Positions 55,464 through 64,000 of a stretch of 64,000 nt of DNA are shown piece by piece; within the stretch, counting starts at the first letter, position 1; each line of letters begins with the position of its first letter. The notes beneath the pieces were generated by a model. That model had not been told where the DNA came from and ran no database searches. It saw only the letters and a program-made list of their open reading frames with translations. The stretch covers positions 1 to 64,000 of the forward strand of contig RFYV01000001.1 in the NCBI GenBank assembly GCA_009921265.1, in the 5' to 3' direction. The translations under genes and the position numbers were made by a program. Source of the DNA: Betaproteobacteria bacterium. GTDB taxonomy: Bacteria; Pseudomonadota; Gammaproteobacteria; Burkholderiales; Burkholderiaceae_C.

Positions 55464-56552
55464 ATGTCGAACAAAAAAATTGCTGTGATCGCAGGAGACG
55501 GGATTGGCAAAGAGGTTATGCCCGAAGGTTTGAGGGTATTGGATGCCGTCGCGCGAAAAATGAATATCCCACTCACATTCAATCATTTTGATTTTTCATG
55601 CTGGGACTATTTTGAAAAACACGGAAAGATGATGCCCGATAACTGGAAAGAGCAAATCGGTGGGCATGATGCTATTTATTTTGGTGCTGTGGGTTGGCCC
55701 GATAAAATTCCAGATCACATCTCGTTATGGGGTTCTTTACTTTTATTTCGCCGTGAGTTTGATCAATACATCAATTTGCGGCCCGCCCGTTTGATGCCTG
55801 GCATCATTGCACCCGTGGTTCGCAGAGATGGCTCTGCGCGACAACCTGGCGAAATCGATATGTATATTTTGCGTGAAAACACCGAAGGCGAATACTCCAG
55901 TATCGGTGGCCGCATGTTTGAAGGAACGTCACGTGAAATCGTGATGCAAGAAAGTGTCATGACACGAATTGGTGTTGATCGTGTGCTCAAGTTTGCATTT
56001 GATTTAGCGCAGTCAAGACCCAAAAAGCATCTCACCAGTGCCACTAAATCCAACGGTATTGCAATCACCATGCCTTATTGGGATGAGCGAGTTGCGCTCA
56101 TGGGTAAACAATATCCGCAAGTCAAACTCGATAAATTTCATATCGACATTTTGACTGCGCACTTTGTTCAGCGCCCTGATTTTTTTGATGTGGTCGTGGC
56201 GAGCAATTTATTTGGTGACATATTGAGTGATCTTGGCCCTGCCTGCACAGGCACGATTGGTATTGCACCCAGTGCCAACCTTAATCCATCGCGTGAAATG
56301 CCTTCTTTGTTTGAACCTGTGCATGGCTCAGCGCCTGATATTGCAGGCAAAGGTATTGCAAATCCAATTGGTCAAATTTGGTGCGGTGCCATGATGTTGG
56401 AATTTTTGGGCTATAAAGATGCTCACGATGCCATATTGTCTGCAATAGAAAAAACCCTTGATCCCAAAAGTGGGGCGCCGCGCACACCCGATTTAGGGGG
56501 TAAGTCAAGTACTTCTGACCTAGGGAAAGCCATAGTCAGCACATTAGGGTAA
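55464..56552 (+). CDS. Isocitrate/isopropylmalate dehydrogenase family protein, tartrate dehydrogenase-like
   Basis: IAVIAGDGIGKEVMPEGLRVL...FDFSCWDYFEKHGKMMPDNW; NLFGDILSDLGPACTGTIGIAPSAN. Start set at MSNKK (55464). Confidence 0.88.
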   Translation: MSNKKIAVIAGDGIGKEVMPEGLRVLDAVARKMNIPLTFNHFDFSCWDYFEKHGKMMPDNWKEQIGGHDAIYFGAVGWPDKIPDHISLWGSLLLFRREFDQYINLRPARLMPGIIAPVVRRDGSARQPGEIDMYILRENTEGEYSSIGGRMFEGTSREIVMQESVMTRIGVDRVLKFAFDLAQSRPKKHLTSATKSNGIAITMPYWDERVALMGKQYPQVKLDKFHIDILTAHFVQRPDFFDVVVASNLFGDILSDLGPACTGTIGIAPSANLNPSREMPSLFEPVHGSAPDIAGKGIANPIGQIWCGAMMLEFLGYKDAHDAILSAIEKTLDPKSGAPRTPDLGGKSSTSDLGKAIVSTLG

Positions 56553-56568
56553 AAAAATATTTTTTACC
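56548..56568. repeat. AT-rich inverted repeat spanning the 55464-56552 gene's stop codon
   Basis: GGTAAAAAA-ATA-TTTTTTACC, 9-bp perfect arms. Confidence 0.8.
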
Positions 56569-56651
56569 TGTCTGCGAATTAAAAAAGAATAGAATTCGAC
56601 TTCTTTGAAAATTAATGTGATTTTGATACCAGTTTGTTAGGGGATTTTTTT

Positions 56652-56924
56652 GTGAATAAAAATGAATTGATTGAACATATTGCCAAGTATGCGGATATTT
56701 CTAAAGCTGCTGCAACGCGTGCACTTGAAGCGACGATTGGTGCTGTTAAAACAACACTTAAAAAGGGCGGAACGGTCTCTTTGGTCGGTTTTGGTACTTT
56801 TGCGGTCACCAAACGTGCGGGCCGCACAGGCAGAAACCCACGCACTGGAGAACCTATTAAAATAAAGCCAGCGAAAGTTCCTAAGTTCCGTCCAGGTAAA
56901 GCACTCAAAGATGCTCTAAACTAA
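56652..56924 (+). CDS. hupB: DNA-binding protein HU
   Basis: GTG start; (M)[66 protein letters not shown]. Confidence 0.95.
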   Translation: MNKNELIEHIAKYADISKAAATRALEATIGAVKTTLKKGGTVSLVGFGTFAVTKRAGRTGRNPRTGEPIKIKPAKVPKFRPGKALKDALN

Positions 56925-56939
56925 CATATTGAATCGGTG

Positions 56940-57015
56940 GGGTGCTTAGCTCAGTTGGTAGAGCGGCGCCCTTACAAGGCGTAGGTCGGCGGTTCGAGAC
57001 CGTCAGCACCCACCA
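56940..57015 (+). tRNA. tRNA-Val(TAC)
   Basis: GGGTGCTTAGCTCAGTTGGTAGAGC...CTTACAA...GGTTCGAGACCGTCAGCACCCACCA; 7-bp acceptor stem, anticodon TAC, encoded CCA. Confidence 0.97.
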
Positions 57016-57078
57016 AAGATTCAAAGGCGAACAGGGTTCGCCTTTTCTTTTTTCTTGACCCCAACCGAGTTCTCAAGC

Positions 57079-58992
57079 ATGTTTGATTTTGTTCGTCAGC
57101 ATAAAAAGATCATGCAGTTTCTGCTGGTCTTGCTCATCTTTCCATCATTTGTTTTATTTGGAATTGATGGATATAACCGTTTCCGTGATACTGGAGCCGC
57201 TGTCGCTGTTATCGATGGCGTTGAAATCACTCAATCACAGTGGGACGCTGCGCATCGAAGCGAAGCCGATCGAACTCGCAACTCTATGCCCAACATCGAT
57301 TTAAAAATGTTGGACTCGGACGCTTTTAAATACAGCGTTTTGGACCGCATGGTTCGTGATCGAATTTTGCAAGCCGCTGTAGAAAATGCCAAACTCACCG
57401 CCAGTGATTCCAAACTTGCCCAAGAGCTTCAACAAAACCCAACTATTGCAGCTTTGCGCAAAACTGATGGCTCATTAGACGTCGAGCGTTACAAGCAATT
57501 GTTGGCGGCTCAAAGCATGTCACCCGAAATGTTCGAGGCATCGATTCGAAGTGATTTGTCGGTGCGTCAAGTCATGGTGGGTGTTTCTGCTTCTGCATTT
57601 GCCAAGCCAGTATGGGCCAATATAGCTATAGATACTTGGTTGCAACAACGCGAAGTTCAAGTTGTGCAATTTTTAGCATCCGATTACCGTATGCAAATCA
57701 AACCCACCACGGAACAAATTCAAGCGTTTTACGACAAAAATAACCAACGTTTTCAATCCACCGAAAAAGCCGACATCGAATACGTTGTATTGGATTTGGC
57801 ACAAGTTGAAAAAACCATCACACTCAACGAAGCCGATTTAAAAACTTACTATCAACAAAATCAAGAAAGACTCTCTGCCAAAGAAGAAAGACGTGCAAGT
57901 CATATTTTGATAAACGCACTTCAGTCTGCTTCGCAGGCTGATCGACAAAAAGCCAAATCATTGGCCGATCAATTGCTTCAAGAAGTACGCAAAGCACCGC
58001 AAAATTTTGCTGAAGTGGCCAAAAAACATTCACAAGACCCAGGCTCTGCACCTAAAGGTGGAGATCTTGATTTTTTTGCGCGGGGCGCCATGGTCAAACC
58101 CTTTGACGAGGCCGCATTTGCACTGGCAAAAGGGGACGTTAGCGATGTAGTAGAGTCCGATTTTGGATATCACATCATCAAACTTACTGACATTAAATCA
58201 CCTAAGCTGCCTAGTTTTGAAGAAATGCGCCCCAAAATTGAAGCCGAGGTTCGCAAGCAACAGGCTCAGCGTAAATTTGCTGAAGTGGCTGAGCAATTTA
58301 CCAATACTGTTTATGAGCAATCAGACAGTTTGCAGCCCTTGGTTGAAAAACTCAAGTTACAAATTCAAAAATCATCTGGTCTCACGCGAATTGCAGATAC
58401 ATCGCTCAAAAATATTTTGTCTAACTCTAAATTATTGAATGCAATTTTTTCTGCTGATAGCTTAGACAAAAAACGAAACACCGAAGCCGTTGAAACCGCA
58501 CCCAATCAATTGGTATCCGCGCGTGTCACGAAATATTACCCTGCTAAAACTTTGGCCTTAGATGAGGTCAAGCCACTTGTCACAGAAACCTTGGTCAAAG
58601 ATCAATCTGCCGAGTTGGCCAAAAAAGAAGGCGTTCAAAAATTAGATTCATGGAAAAAAGGCGAGCCCGCTCAAAAATTGAGTGCGGCTGTTAACTTGTC
58701 TCGCAACAAACCCTCCAACTTACCTCCACAACTCTTGGATGCTGTTTATAGAGCGCCAGCGGAAACACTTCCTGCGTGGGTCGGTGCTGATTTGGGTGCG
58801 CAAGGTTATGCCATCGCTCGTATTAATCAGGTGAGTGCAGCTACCGAAAAAACCGACAAAAAGGCAATGCATGAAAGATTGCAGCAGTTAATTTCTGCAG
58901 CCGAGAGTTTGAGTTACTACAACTTCCTCAAAGAAAAATTCAAGGTGCAGATTCGTGTGCCCAGCCCTTTGAGTCCAACCAAGGCCTCTTGA
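57079..58992 (+). CDS. ppiD: Periplasmic folding chaperone/peptidylprolyl isomerase PpiD
   Basis: SurA_N-like N-terminus (MFDFVRQHKKIMQFLLVLLIFPSFVLFGI) and parvulin domain (ASHILI...GGDLDFFARGAMVKPFDEAAFAL). Confidence 0.94.
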   Translation: MFDFVRQHKKIMQFLLVLLIFPSFVLFGIDGYNRFRDTGAAVAVIDGVEITQSQWDAAHRSEADRTRNSMPNIDLKMLDSDAFKYSVLDRMVRDRILQAAVENAKLTASDSKLAQELQQNPTIAALRKTDGSLDVERYKQLLAAQSMSPEMFEASIRSDLSVRQVMVGVSASAFAKPVWANIAIDTWLQQREVQVVQFLASDYRMQIKPTTEQIQAFYDKNNQRFQSTEKADIEYVVLDLAQVEKTITLNEADLKTYYQQNQERLSAKEERRASHILINALQSASQADRQKAKSLADQLLQEVRKAPQNFAEVAKKHSQDPGSAPKGGDLDFFARGAMVKPFDEAAFALAKGDVSDVVESDFGYHIIKLTDIKSPKLPSFEEMRPKIEAEVRKQQAQRKFAEVAEQFTNTVYEQSDSLQPLVEKLKLQIQKSSGLTRIADTSLKNILSNSKLLNAIFSADSLDKKRNTEAVETAPNQLVSARVTKYYPAKTLALDEVKPLVTETLVKDQSAELAKKEGVQKLDSWKKGEPAQKLSAAVNLSRNKPSNLPPQLLDAVYRAPAETLPAWVGADLGAQGYAIARINQVSAATEKTDKKAMHERLQQLISAAESLSYYNFLKEKFKVQIRVPSPLSPTKAS

Positions 58993-59038
58993 ACAAAAAA
59001 CGAGGTCTTTGCGCAAGTCGTTATAATTGTATTTCTAC

Positions 59039-59115
59039 GGTGGCTGTAGCTCAGTTGGTAGAGTCCAGGATTGTGATTCCTGTTGTCGTGGGTTCGAGCC
59101 CCATCAGCCACCCCA
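59039..59115 (+). tRNA. tRNA-His(GTG)
   Basis: G-1 plus GTGGCTG...CAGCCAC acceptor stem, anticodon loop TTGTGAT, TTCGAGCC T-loop, encoded CCA. Confidence 0.96.
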
Positions 59116-59120
59116 AATTT

Positions 59121-60095
59121 TTAATTCACCATCACCAATTTGCCCATGACTTGTCGTGACCCCATACGGGCATAGGCTTGTTTCAATTCCGACATGGGCA
59201 TGGTGCAGTCAATTGATGGTTTGATCTTTCCATTTTTATACCAACCCACTAATTTTTCCATCATGGCCGCATTGGCATCGGCTTCACGCCTCGAAAAATC
59301 ACCCCAAAAAACGCCAACCATCGATGCGCCTTTGAGTAATGCTAAATTGAGTGGCAATGAAGGAATCGTGCCGCCTGCAAATCCAACGATCAAATAGCGA
59401 CCGCGCCACGCAATCGAGCGAAACGCGGGTTCTGCCAGATCACCGCCAACAGGGTCATAAATCACGTCAGGTCCTTTGCCGTTGGTGATTTCTTTCAATC
59501 GTTCACGTAAATTTTCTTTTGTGTAATTCATGGTCTCGTCAGCGCCCAATTGTTTGCACAATCGGCATTTTTCATCCGAGGAACTAGCCGCAATGACTTT
59601 GGCGCCCATGTTTTTTGCGATTTGAATGGCCGAGGAACCCACACCACCTGCCGCACCTAATATCAATACGGTTTCGCCTTTTTGGAGTTGGCCACGATCG
59701 ACGAGTGCGTGATAAGAAGTGGCGTAAATCATGATGAATGCCGCCGCGTCAACGGCGGGAAAGTCTTCGGGCAATGCAATACATGATTTGGCAGGTGCCA
59801 GTGTGTGAGTGCCAAAACCGCCCGTGCCATTGAGGCAGGCTACTCTTTGTCCTGCCTTGAAATGCGTGACATCGGGCCCAACAGAAACAATCTTGCCTGC
59901 GTATTCGGAGCCTGGTACAAAGGGGCGTTCGGGTTTGAACTGGTATTTGTTTTGAACGATTAATAGATCAGGAAAATTGAGACTGGCCGCTTCAATTTGG
60001 ACCAAGACTTGGCCATTTGCGGGTTGAGGTGTCGGGAGTTCTTTCCATGTCACGGCATCGATGCCAACGGGGTCTTCGCATAGCCAAGCGTGCAC
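59121..60095 (-). CDS. NADPH:quinone oxidoreductase family protein
   Basis: MDR superfamily: SLNFPDLLIVQNKYQ, VPGSEYAGKIVSVG, VLILGAAGGVGSSAIQIAKNMGAKVIAA. Confidence 0.92.
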   Translation of the reverse strand: MHAWLCEDPVGIDAVTWKELPTPQPANGQVLVQIEAASLNFPDLLIVQNKYQFKPERPFVPGSEYAGKIVSVGPDVTHFKAGQRVACLNGTGGFGTHTLAPAKSCIALPEDFPAVDAAAFIMIYATSYHALVDRGQLQKGETVLILGAAGGVGSSAIQIAKNMGAKVIAASSSDEKCRLCKQLGADETMNYTKENLRERLKEITNGKGPDVIYDPVGGDLAEPAFRSIAWRGRYLIVGFAGGTIPSLPLNLALLKGASMVGVFWGDFSRREADANAAMMEKLVGWYKNGKIKPSIDCTMPMSELKQAYARMGSRQVMGKLVMVN

Positions 60096-60181
60096 AACAG
60101 TCTCCTTTTTTGAATTAAGACATCATAAAGTATAGAAATGAACGCGATGTGGCCCCTACAATCGGCATTAAGGCAACACAC

Positions 60182-60946
60182 ATGAAAATTCTTCTCTCTA
60201 ATGACGACGGTTATCAAGCCTCTGGCATTGTTCAGTTGTACGACGCACTCAAAGGCATGGCTGAGGTAGAAGTGGTTGCTCCAGAACAAAACAACAGTGC
60301 CAAATCCAACTCGCTATCGTTGTACTCGCCGCTTTATGTTCATCGCGCGTCCAATGGTTTTCGCTATGTCAATGGCACGCCCGCCGATTGTGTTCACATA
60401 GCGCTCACGGGTTTGTTGGGTTATCGGCCCGATATGGTCGTTTCTGGTTTCAACAATGGGGCCAATATGGGTGACGACACGATCTATTCAGGAACAGTCG
60501 GCGCCGCCATGGAGGGGTATTTATTTGGCGTGCCTGCGATTGCTTTTTCGCAAGTCGAAAAAGGTTGGAAACATTTAGACGCTGCAGTGCTGAAAGCTCA
60601 ACAGATGGTGTCTGAGTTACTCAAGCGTGTTGCAAAAGACCCCAAGCCTTGGTTGCTCAATGTCAATATGCCCAACGTGGCCACTCATCAAATGGGTGAG
60701 ATCAAAATTTGTCGATTGGGCAGAAGACACGCCGCAGAAAAAGTCGTGACACAACAAAGTCCACGCGGAGAAACCATGTATTGGATTGGTGGCGCAGGTC
60801 CTGCCAAAGACGACGCGCATGACACCGATTTTTTTGCAACGGCGCAGGGTCATATTTCTGTGACACCTCTGCAGGTTGATTTAACAGAGCATTCACAACT
60901 GCAAAGTTGGAATCAAAGTATTTCTGAGTGGCAAAAAGCCAAATGA
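60182..60946 (+). CDS. surE: 5'/3'-nucleotidase SurE
   Basis: MKILLSNDDGYQASGI; VSGFNNGANMGDDTIYSGTVGAAMEG; start set at 60182. Confidence 0.96.
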   Translation: MKILLSNDDGYQASGIVQLYDALKGMAEVEVVAPEQNNSAKSNSLSLYSPLYVHRASNGFRYVNGTPADCVHIALTGLLGYRPDMVVSGFNNGANMGDDTIYSGTVGAAMEGYLFGVPAIAFSQVEKGWKHLDAAVLKAQQMVSELLKRVAKDPKPWLLNVNMPNVATHQMGEIKICRLGRRHAAEKVVTQQSPRGETMYWIGGAGPAKDDAHDTDFFATAQGHISVTPLQVDLTEHSQLQSWNQSISEWQKAK

Positions 60947-61743
60947 AAAAACGTCCAGGCTTCCCTCTCAAATTGGAGCAGTTTGCGCCTCCTAAGCCTG
61001 TAAAAACGCATCCTGACCCCTACCGACAATTACCCAAAGACTTAATCGCTAAACCGTCGGCACCCATGGAGAGTCCTACGGGCATTGGATTGGACTCATC
61101 GGCCGTGCGCGCTCGAATGGTTGCTAAGTTAGAGGCTCAAGGTATCGATGATGCGATGGTTTTAGATGCCATGGGAAAAATCGAACGACATCGTTTTGTT
61201 GATAGTGCGTTGGTTAATCAAGCGTATGAAGATACCAGTTTGCCGATCGGTTTAGGACAAACAATTTCTAAGCCCAATGTGGTTGCCCGAATGATTTCAT
61301 TATTACGTCAAGGTCGCAATTTAATGATCACCGGAAAATTAGGTCGTATATTAGAAATAGGAACGGGTTGCGGTTATCAAGCGGCATTGCTCAGCTGTGT
61401 TGCAAAAGAGGTTCACAGCATTGAGCGACTCAAAGGTCTTCACGAAAAGGCGCGTGAAAATTTAAGGCCAATGCGAATCGCCAATTTGCAATTGATTTTG
61501 GGTGATGGCATGTTAGGTTACAGTGATTGCGGGCCCTACTCAGGCATCATCTCAGCCGCAGGTGGTGAGTCCTTACCTCAGGCTTGGATTGATCAACTAG
61601 CGGTGGGTGGTCGAATTGTGGCGCCAATGGTCAATTCCAATGGTAGTCAGTATTTGTTGGTCATCGATAAAACACCCCATGGGATTGAACAGCAACAACT
61701 AGAGCCTGTTCATTTTGTGCCTTTAAAATCAGGGCTTGAGTAA
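60943..61743 (+). CDS. pcm: Protein-L-isoaspartate O-methyltransferase
   Basis: PIGLGQTISKPNVVARMISLL, LEIGTGCGYQAALLS; follows surE. Confidence 0.93.
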   Translation: MKKRPGFPLKLEQFAPPKPVKTHPDPYRQLPKDLIAKPSAPMESPTGIGLDSSAVRARMVAKLEAQGIDDAMVLDAMGKIERHRFVDSALVNQAYEDTSLPIGLGQTISKPNVVARMISLLRQGRNLMITGKLGRILEIGTGCGYQAALLSCVAKEVHSIERLKGLHEKARENLRPMRIANLQLILGDGMLGYSDCGPYSGIISAAGGESLPQAWIDQLAVGGRIVAPMVNSNGSQYLLVIDKTPHGIEQQQLEPVHFVPLKSGLE

Positions 61744-61760
61744 TCATTAGGAAAATATCA

Positions 61761-62606
61761 ATGCAACGACTGATGTCGGTTTTTTTAATCACCATTTTTG
61801 CAAGCATTGCTTTAGTTGGCTGCGTTGTTGCCAGTCATGGTGTGCCTGCACCTGTTGAAGATCGAACCATTAGTAAACCTCGTGCGCAGTCCGCTTCAAC
61901 GACCAAAGCTGCTGTTGCGCCTGTTATATCTGAAAATGCAGCCAAACCAGGTTTTTATACTGTCAAGCCCAACGACACTTTGATTCGCATTGGCTTGGAT
62001 CAAGGACAAAACTGGCGTGACATCGTGCGATGGAACAATATTGACAACCCAAATAATTTAGAAGTCGGTCAAGTCTTGCGAGTTGTGCCACCAGGCACAA
62101 CGGTGAACCCCGAAGGTGTGGTTGTTCGCCCAGTCACATCACCCACAACAACAACGTCCAATCAACCCCTTGCGGCAACAGAACCACAAAAGCCTGCTAA
62201 CGCAGTTGCCCCACAACCGCCTACCGAACCCACAGAAGACGCGATTACTTTTGTTTGGCCTGCACAAGGCGGTGTCCTCACTGGTTTTGATGAGGCCAAA
62301 AATAAAGGCATTGATATTTCAGGAAAAGCAGGTGACCCCGTGTTGGCGTCTGCCGATGGTCGCGTGGTGTATGCAGGCTCGGGTCTGAGGGGATACGGCA
62401 ATCTGATTATTCTTAAACATAACAATACTTTTTTAACTGCATACGCACATAATCAAACAATTTTAGTGCGCGAAGATCAAAGTGTTAAACGCGGACAAAA
62501 AATTGCTGAGATGGGCAATAGCGATGCTGATCAAGTCAAACTCCATTTTGAAATCAGACGCACGGGCAAGCCCGTCGATCCACTCAAATTCTTAGCTGCG
62601 CGTTGA
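61761..62606 (+). CDS. nlpD: LysM/M23-family lipoprotein NlpD
   Basis: Lipobox-like VGC, LysM (FYTVKPNDTLIRIGLDQGQNWRDIVRWNN), LytM domain with KLHFEIRRTGKPVDPL; the first catalytic His is replaced (NKGIDISG), as in amidase activators. Confidence 0.93.
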   Translation: MQRLMSVFLITIFASIALVGCVVASHGVPAPVEDRTISKPRAQSASTTKAAVAPVISENAAKPGFYTVKPNDTLIRIGLDQGQNWRDIVRWNNIDNPNNLEVGQVLRVVPPGTTVNPEGVVVRPVTSPTTTTSNQPLAATEPQKPANAVAPQPPTEPTEDAITFVWPAQGGVLTGFDEAKNKGIDISGKAGDPVLASADGRVVYAGSGLRGYGNLIILKHNNTFLTAYAHNQTILVREDQSVKRGQKIAEMGNSDADQVKLHFEIRRTGKPVDPLKFLAAR

Positions 62607-62626
62607 CCTCGTATTGATTGTTCAAC

Positions 62627-64000
62627 ATGCAGGAAAAAAATAAAGTTTGGCCAGAACAATCATTGCTGATTGAATCTCTCGATTTAGACGCGCAAGGGAT
62701 TGCGCATCGCGAAGATGGCAAGGTTGTTTTTGTGGATGGTGCGCTGCCCTTTGAAAGAGTCAGCGTCAATATCAATCGCAAAAAAAATAATTGGGAAAAA
62801 GGTTCACTCACTCAAATTCATTTAGCCTCTTCTCAGCGGGTAACTCCAAAATGCAAGCACGCGGGCTATCACGCAGGTGCATGCGGTGGTTGCAAAATGC
62901 AGCATCTCAACAGCCCCTCGCAAATTGCGGTCAAGCAACGCGTCCTAGAAGATAATTTATGGCACCTAGGAAAAATCAAACCTGATCTTATTTTGCGACC
63001 TATTCATGGCCCCAGCTGGGGATATCGATACAGGGCACGTCTATCTGTTCGTTTTGTCATTAAAAAACAAAAAGTGTTGGTGGGTTTTCATGAAAGAAAA
63101 AGCGGTTATGTAGCAGACATGGAATCTTGCGCTGTGTTGCCCGGACATGTGAGCGCCATGTTGATACCTTTGCGTGAAATGATTGGCAAGCTCGATACGC
63201 GAGATGCTTGCCCTCAAATTGAATTGGCGTGTGGAGACGATGTAACGGCCTTGGTTTTGCGTAATCTCGAACCCCTAACTGAGCGCGATCAAAACACATT
63301 ACAAGAATTTGCCCATCAATACCCTGTTCAGTGGTGGTTGCAACCCGGCGGTCTTGATTCGATTCATCTGATGGATTCTTCTCAATCGCTTTCACTTTCA
63401 TATTCATTACCCGAATTTGATATCCAAATGCCGTTCATGCCAACTGACTTTACGCAAGTCAATCCTTGGATTAATCGGGTGTTGGTTGCGCAGGCCTTAC
63501 AACTTTTAGCGGTTCAAAAGCAAGACAGAGTGATTGACTGGTTTTGTGGATTGGGTAACTTCACATTACCACTGGCAACGCAAGCAAAATCGGTTGTTGG
63601 TGTGGAGGGAAGCGCTCAGTTGATTCAGCGATCGAAAGAAAATTTTATCTTTAATCAAACCAAACGACAAACACTTGGATCGAACGCTTTGTGTGACGTG
63701 CAATTTAAAAGCAAAAATTTATTTGAAATCAATTCAAGTGAATTGCAAGAATTGGGCTTTGCCCATAAATGGCTCATTGACCCACCCAGGGAAGGTGCTT
63801 TTGAATTAATCAAAGCCTTGGTTGAGTTGATACAAAATAATGATTTAAGTAGTGACTGGAAGCCACCGTCGCGTATGGTGTATGTCAGTTGCAATCCTGC
63901 AACTTTGGCCAGGGACGCAGAGCTATTGGTAAATCAAGGGGGCTATGTATGCTCTCAAGCGGGTATTGTGAATATGTTTCCTCACACCGCCCACGTTGAG
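62627..64000 (+). CDS. rlmD: 23S rRNA (uracil(1939)-C(5))-methyltransferase RlmD (3' end cut by window)
   Basis: Open frame of 458 codons with no stop, absent from the ORF track: [45 protein letters not shown]...[19 protein letters not shown] (Fe-S cysteines)...[16 protein letters not shown]...[12 protein letters not shown]. Confidence 0.94.
   Translation, partial: MQEKNKVWPEQSLLIESLDLDAQGIAHREDGKVVFVDGALPFERVSVNINRKKNNWEKGSLTQIHLASSQRVTPKCKHAGYHAGACGGCKMQHLNSPSQIAVKQRVLEDNLWHLGKIKPDLILRPIHGPSWGYRYRARLSVRFVIKKQKVLVGFHERKSGYVADMESCAVLPGHVSAMLIPLREMIGKLDTRDACPQIELACGDDVTALVLRNLEPLTERDQNTLQEFAHQYPVQWWLQPGGLDSIHLMDSSQSLSLSYSLPEFDIQMPFMPTDFTQVNPWINRVLVAQALQLLAVQKQDRVIDWFCGLGNFTLPLATQAKSVVGVEGSAQLIQRSKENFIFNQTKRQTLGSNALCDVQFKSKNLFEINSSELQELGFAHKWLIDPPREGAFELIKALVELIQNNDLSSDWKPPSRMVYVSCNPATLARDAELLVNQGGYVCSQAGIVNMFPHTAHVE

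Noticed and set aside
61761-62606. NlpD LytM domain lacking a catalytic His, considered as an unusual inactive enzyme
   Set aside because: Degenerate LytM sites are established for NlpD/EnvC-type amidase activators, so this is expected.

Overview
The window is from a moderately low-GC betaproteobacterial (Burkholderiales-like) chromosome and is mostly housekeeping genes. Minus strand, 1-7150: soxZ (truncated by the window edge), a SoxY-type carrier, soxX, a Tat-exported xanthine-oxidase-family molybdenum hydroxylase pair (IorB/IorA-like) and two exported alpha/beta hydrolases. An SGNH hydrolase follows at 7375-8343 (+). Next is a gene-poor scar (8344-9136) with an IS3-family transposase remnant, next to tRNA-Leu(CAG). 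After that come rnr, an SDR gene and dadA; the envelope/translation supercluster rpsB-tsf-pyrH-frr-cdsA-dxr-rseP-bamA-skp-lpxD-fabZ-lpxA-lpxB-rnhB-rRNA methyltransferase; carA-carB-greA; yhbY/rlmE-ftsH-folP-glmM; pstSCAB-phoU-phoB-phoR; MATE and membrane-protein genes; rpmE2-rho-trxA; dnaE-pgsA-EamA-ttuC-like-hupB-tRNA-Val-ppiD-tRNA-His; a quinone oxidoreductase; and surE-pcm-nlpD-rlmD (cut by the window end). The most unusual signal is at the left edge. The SoxY-type protein lacks the canonical GGCGG swinging arm and ends in ...VTTSACTEER. Its gene lies in a tightly packed same-strand run behind an aromatic/aldehyde-type molybdenum hydroxylase, which suggests a Sox-like carrier system that may not be ordinary thiosulfate oxidation. 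Two expected genes are missing from conserved slots: uppS between frr and cdsA, and rpoS between nlpD and rlmD. No CRISPR array, intact prophage, intact mobile element or clear defence system was found. All calls come from reading the sequence; no searches were run.
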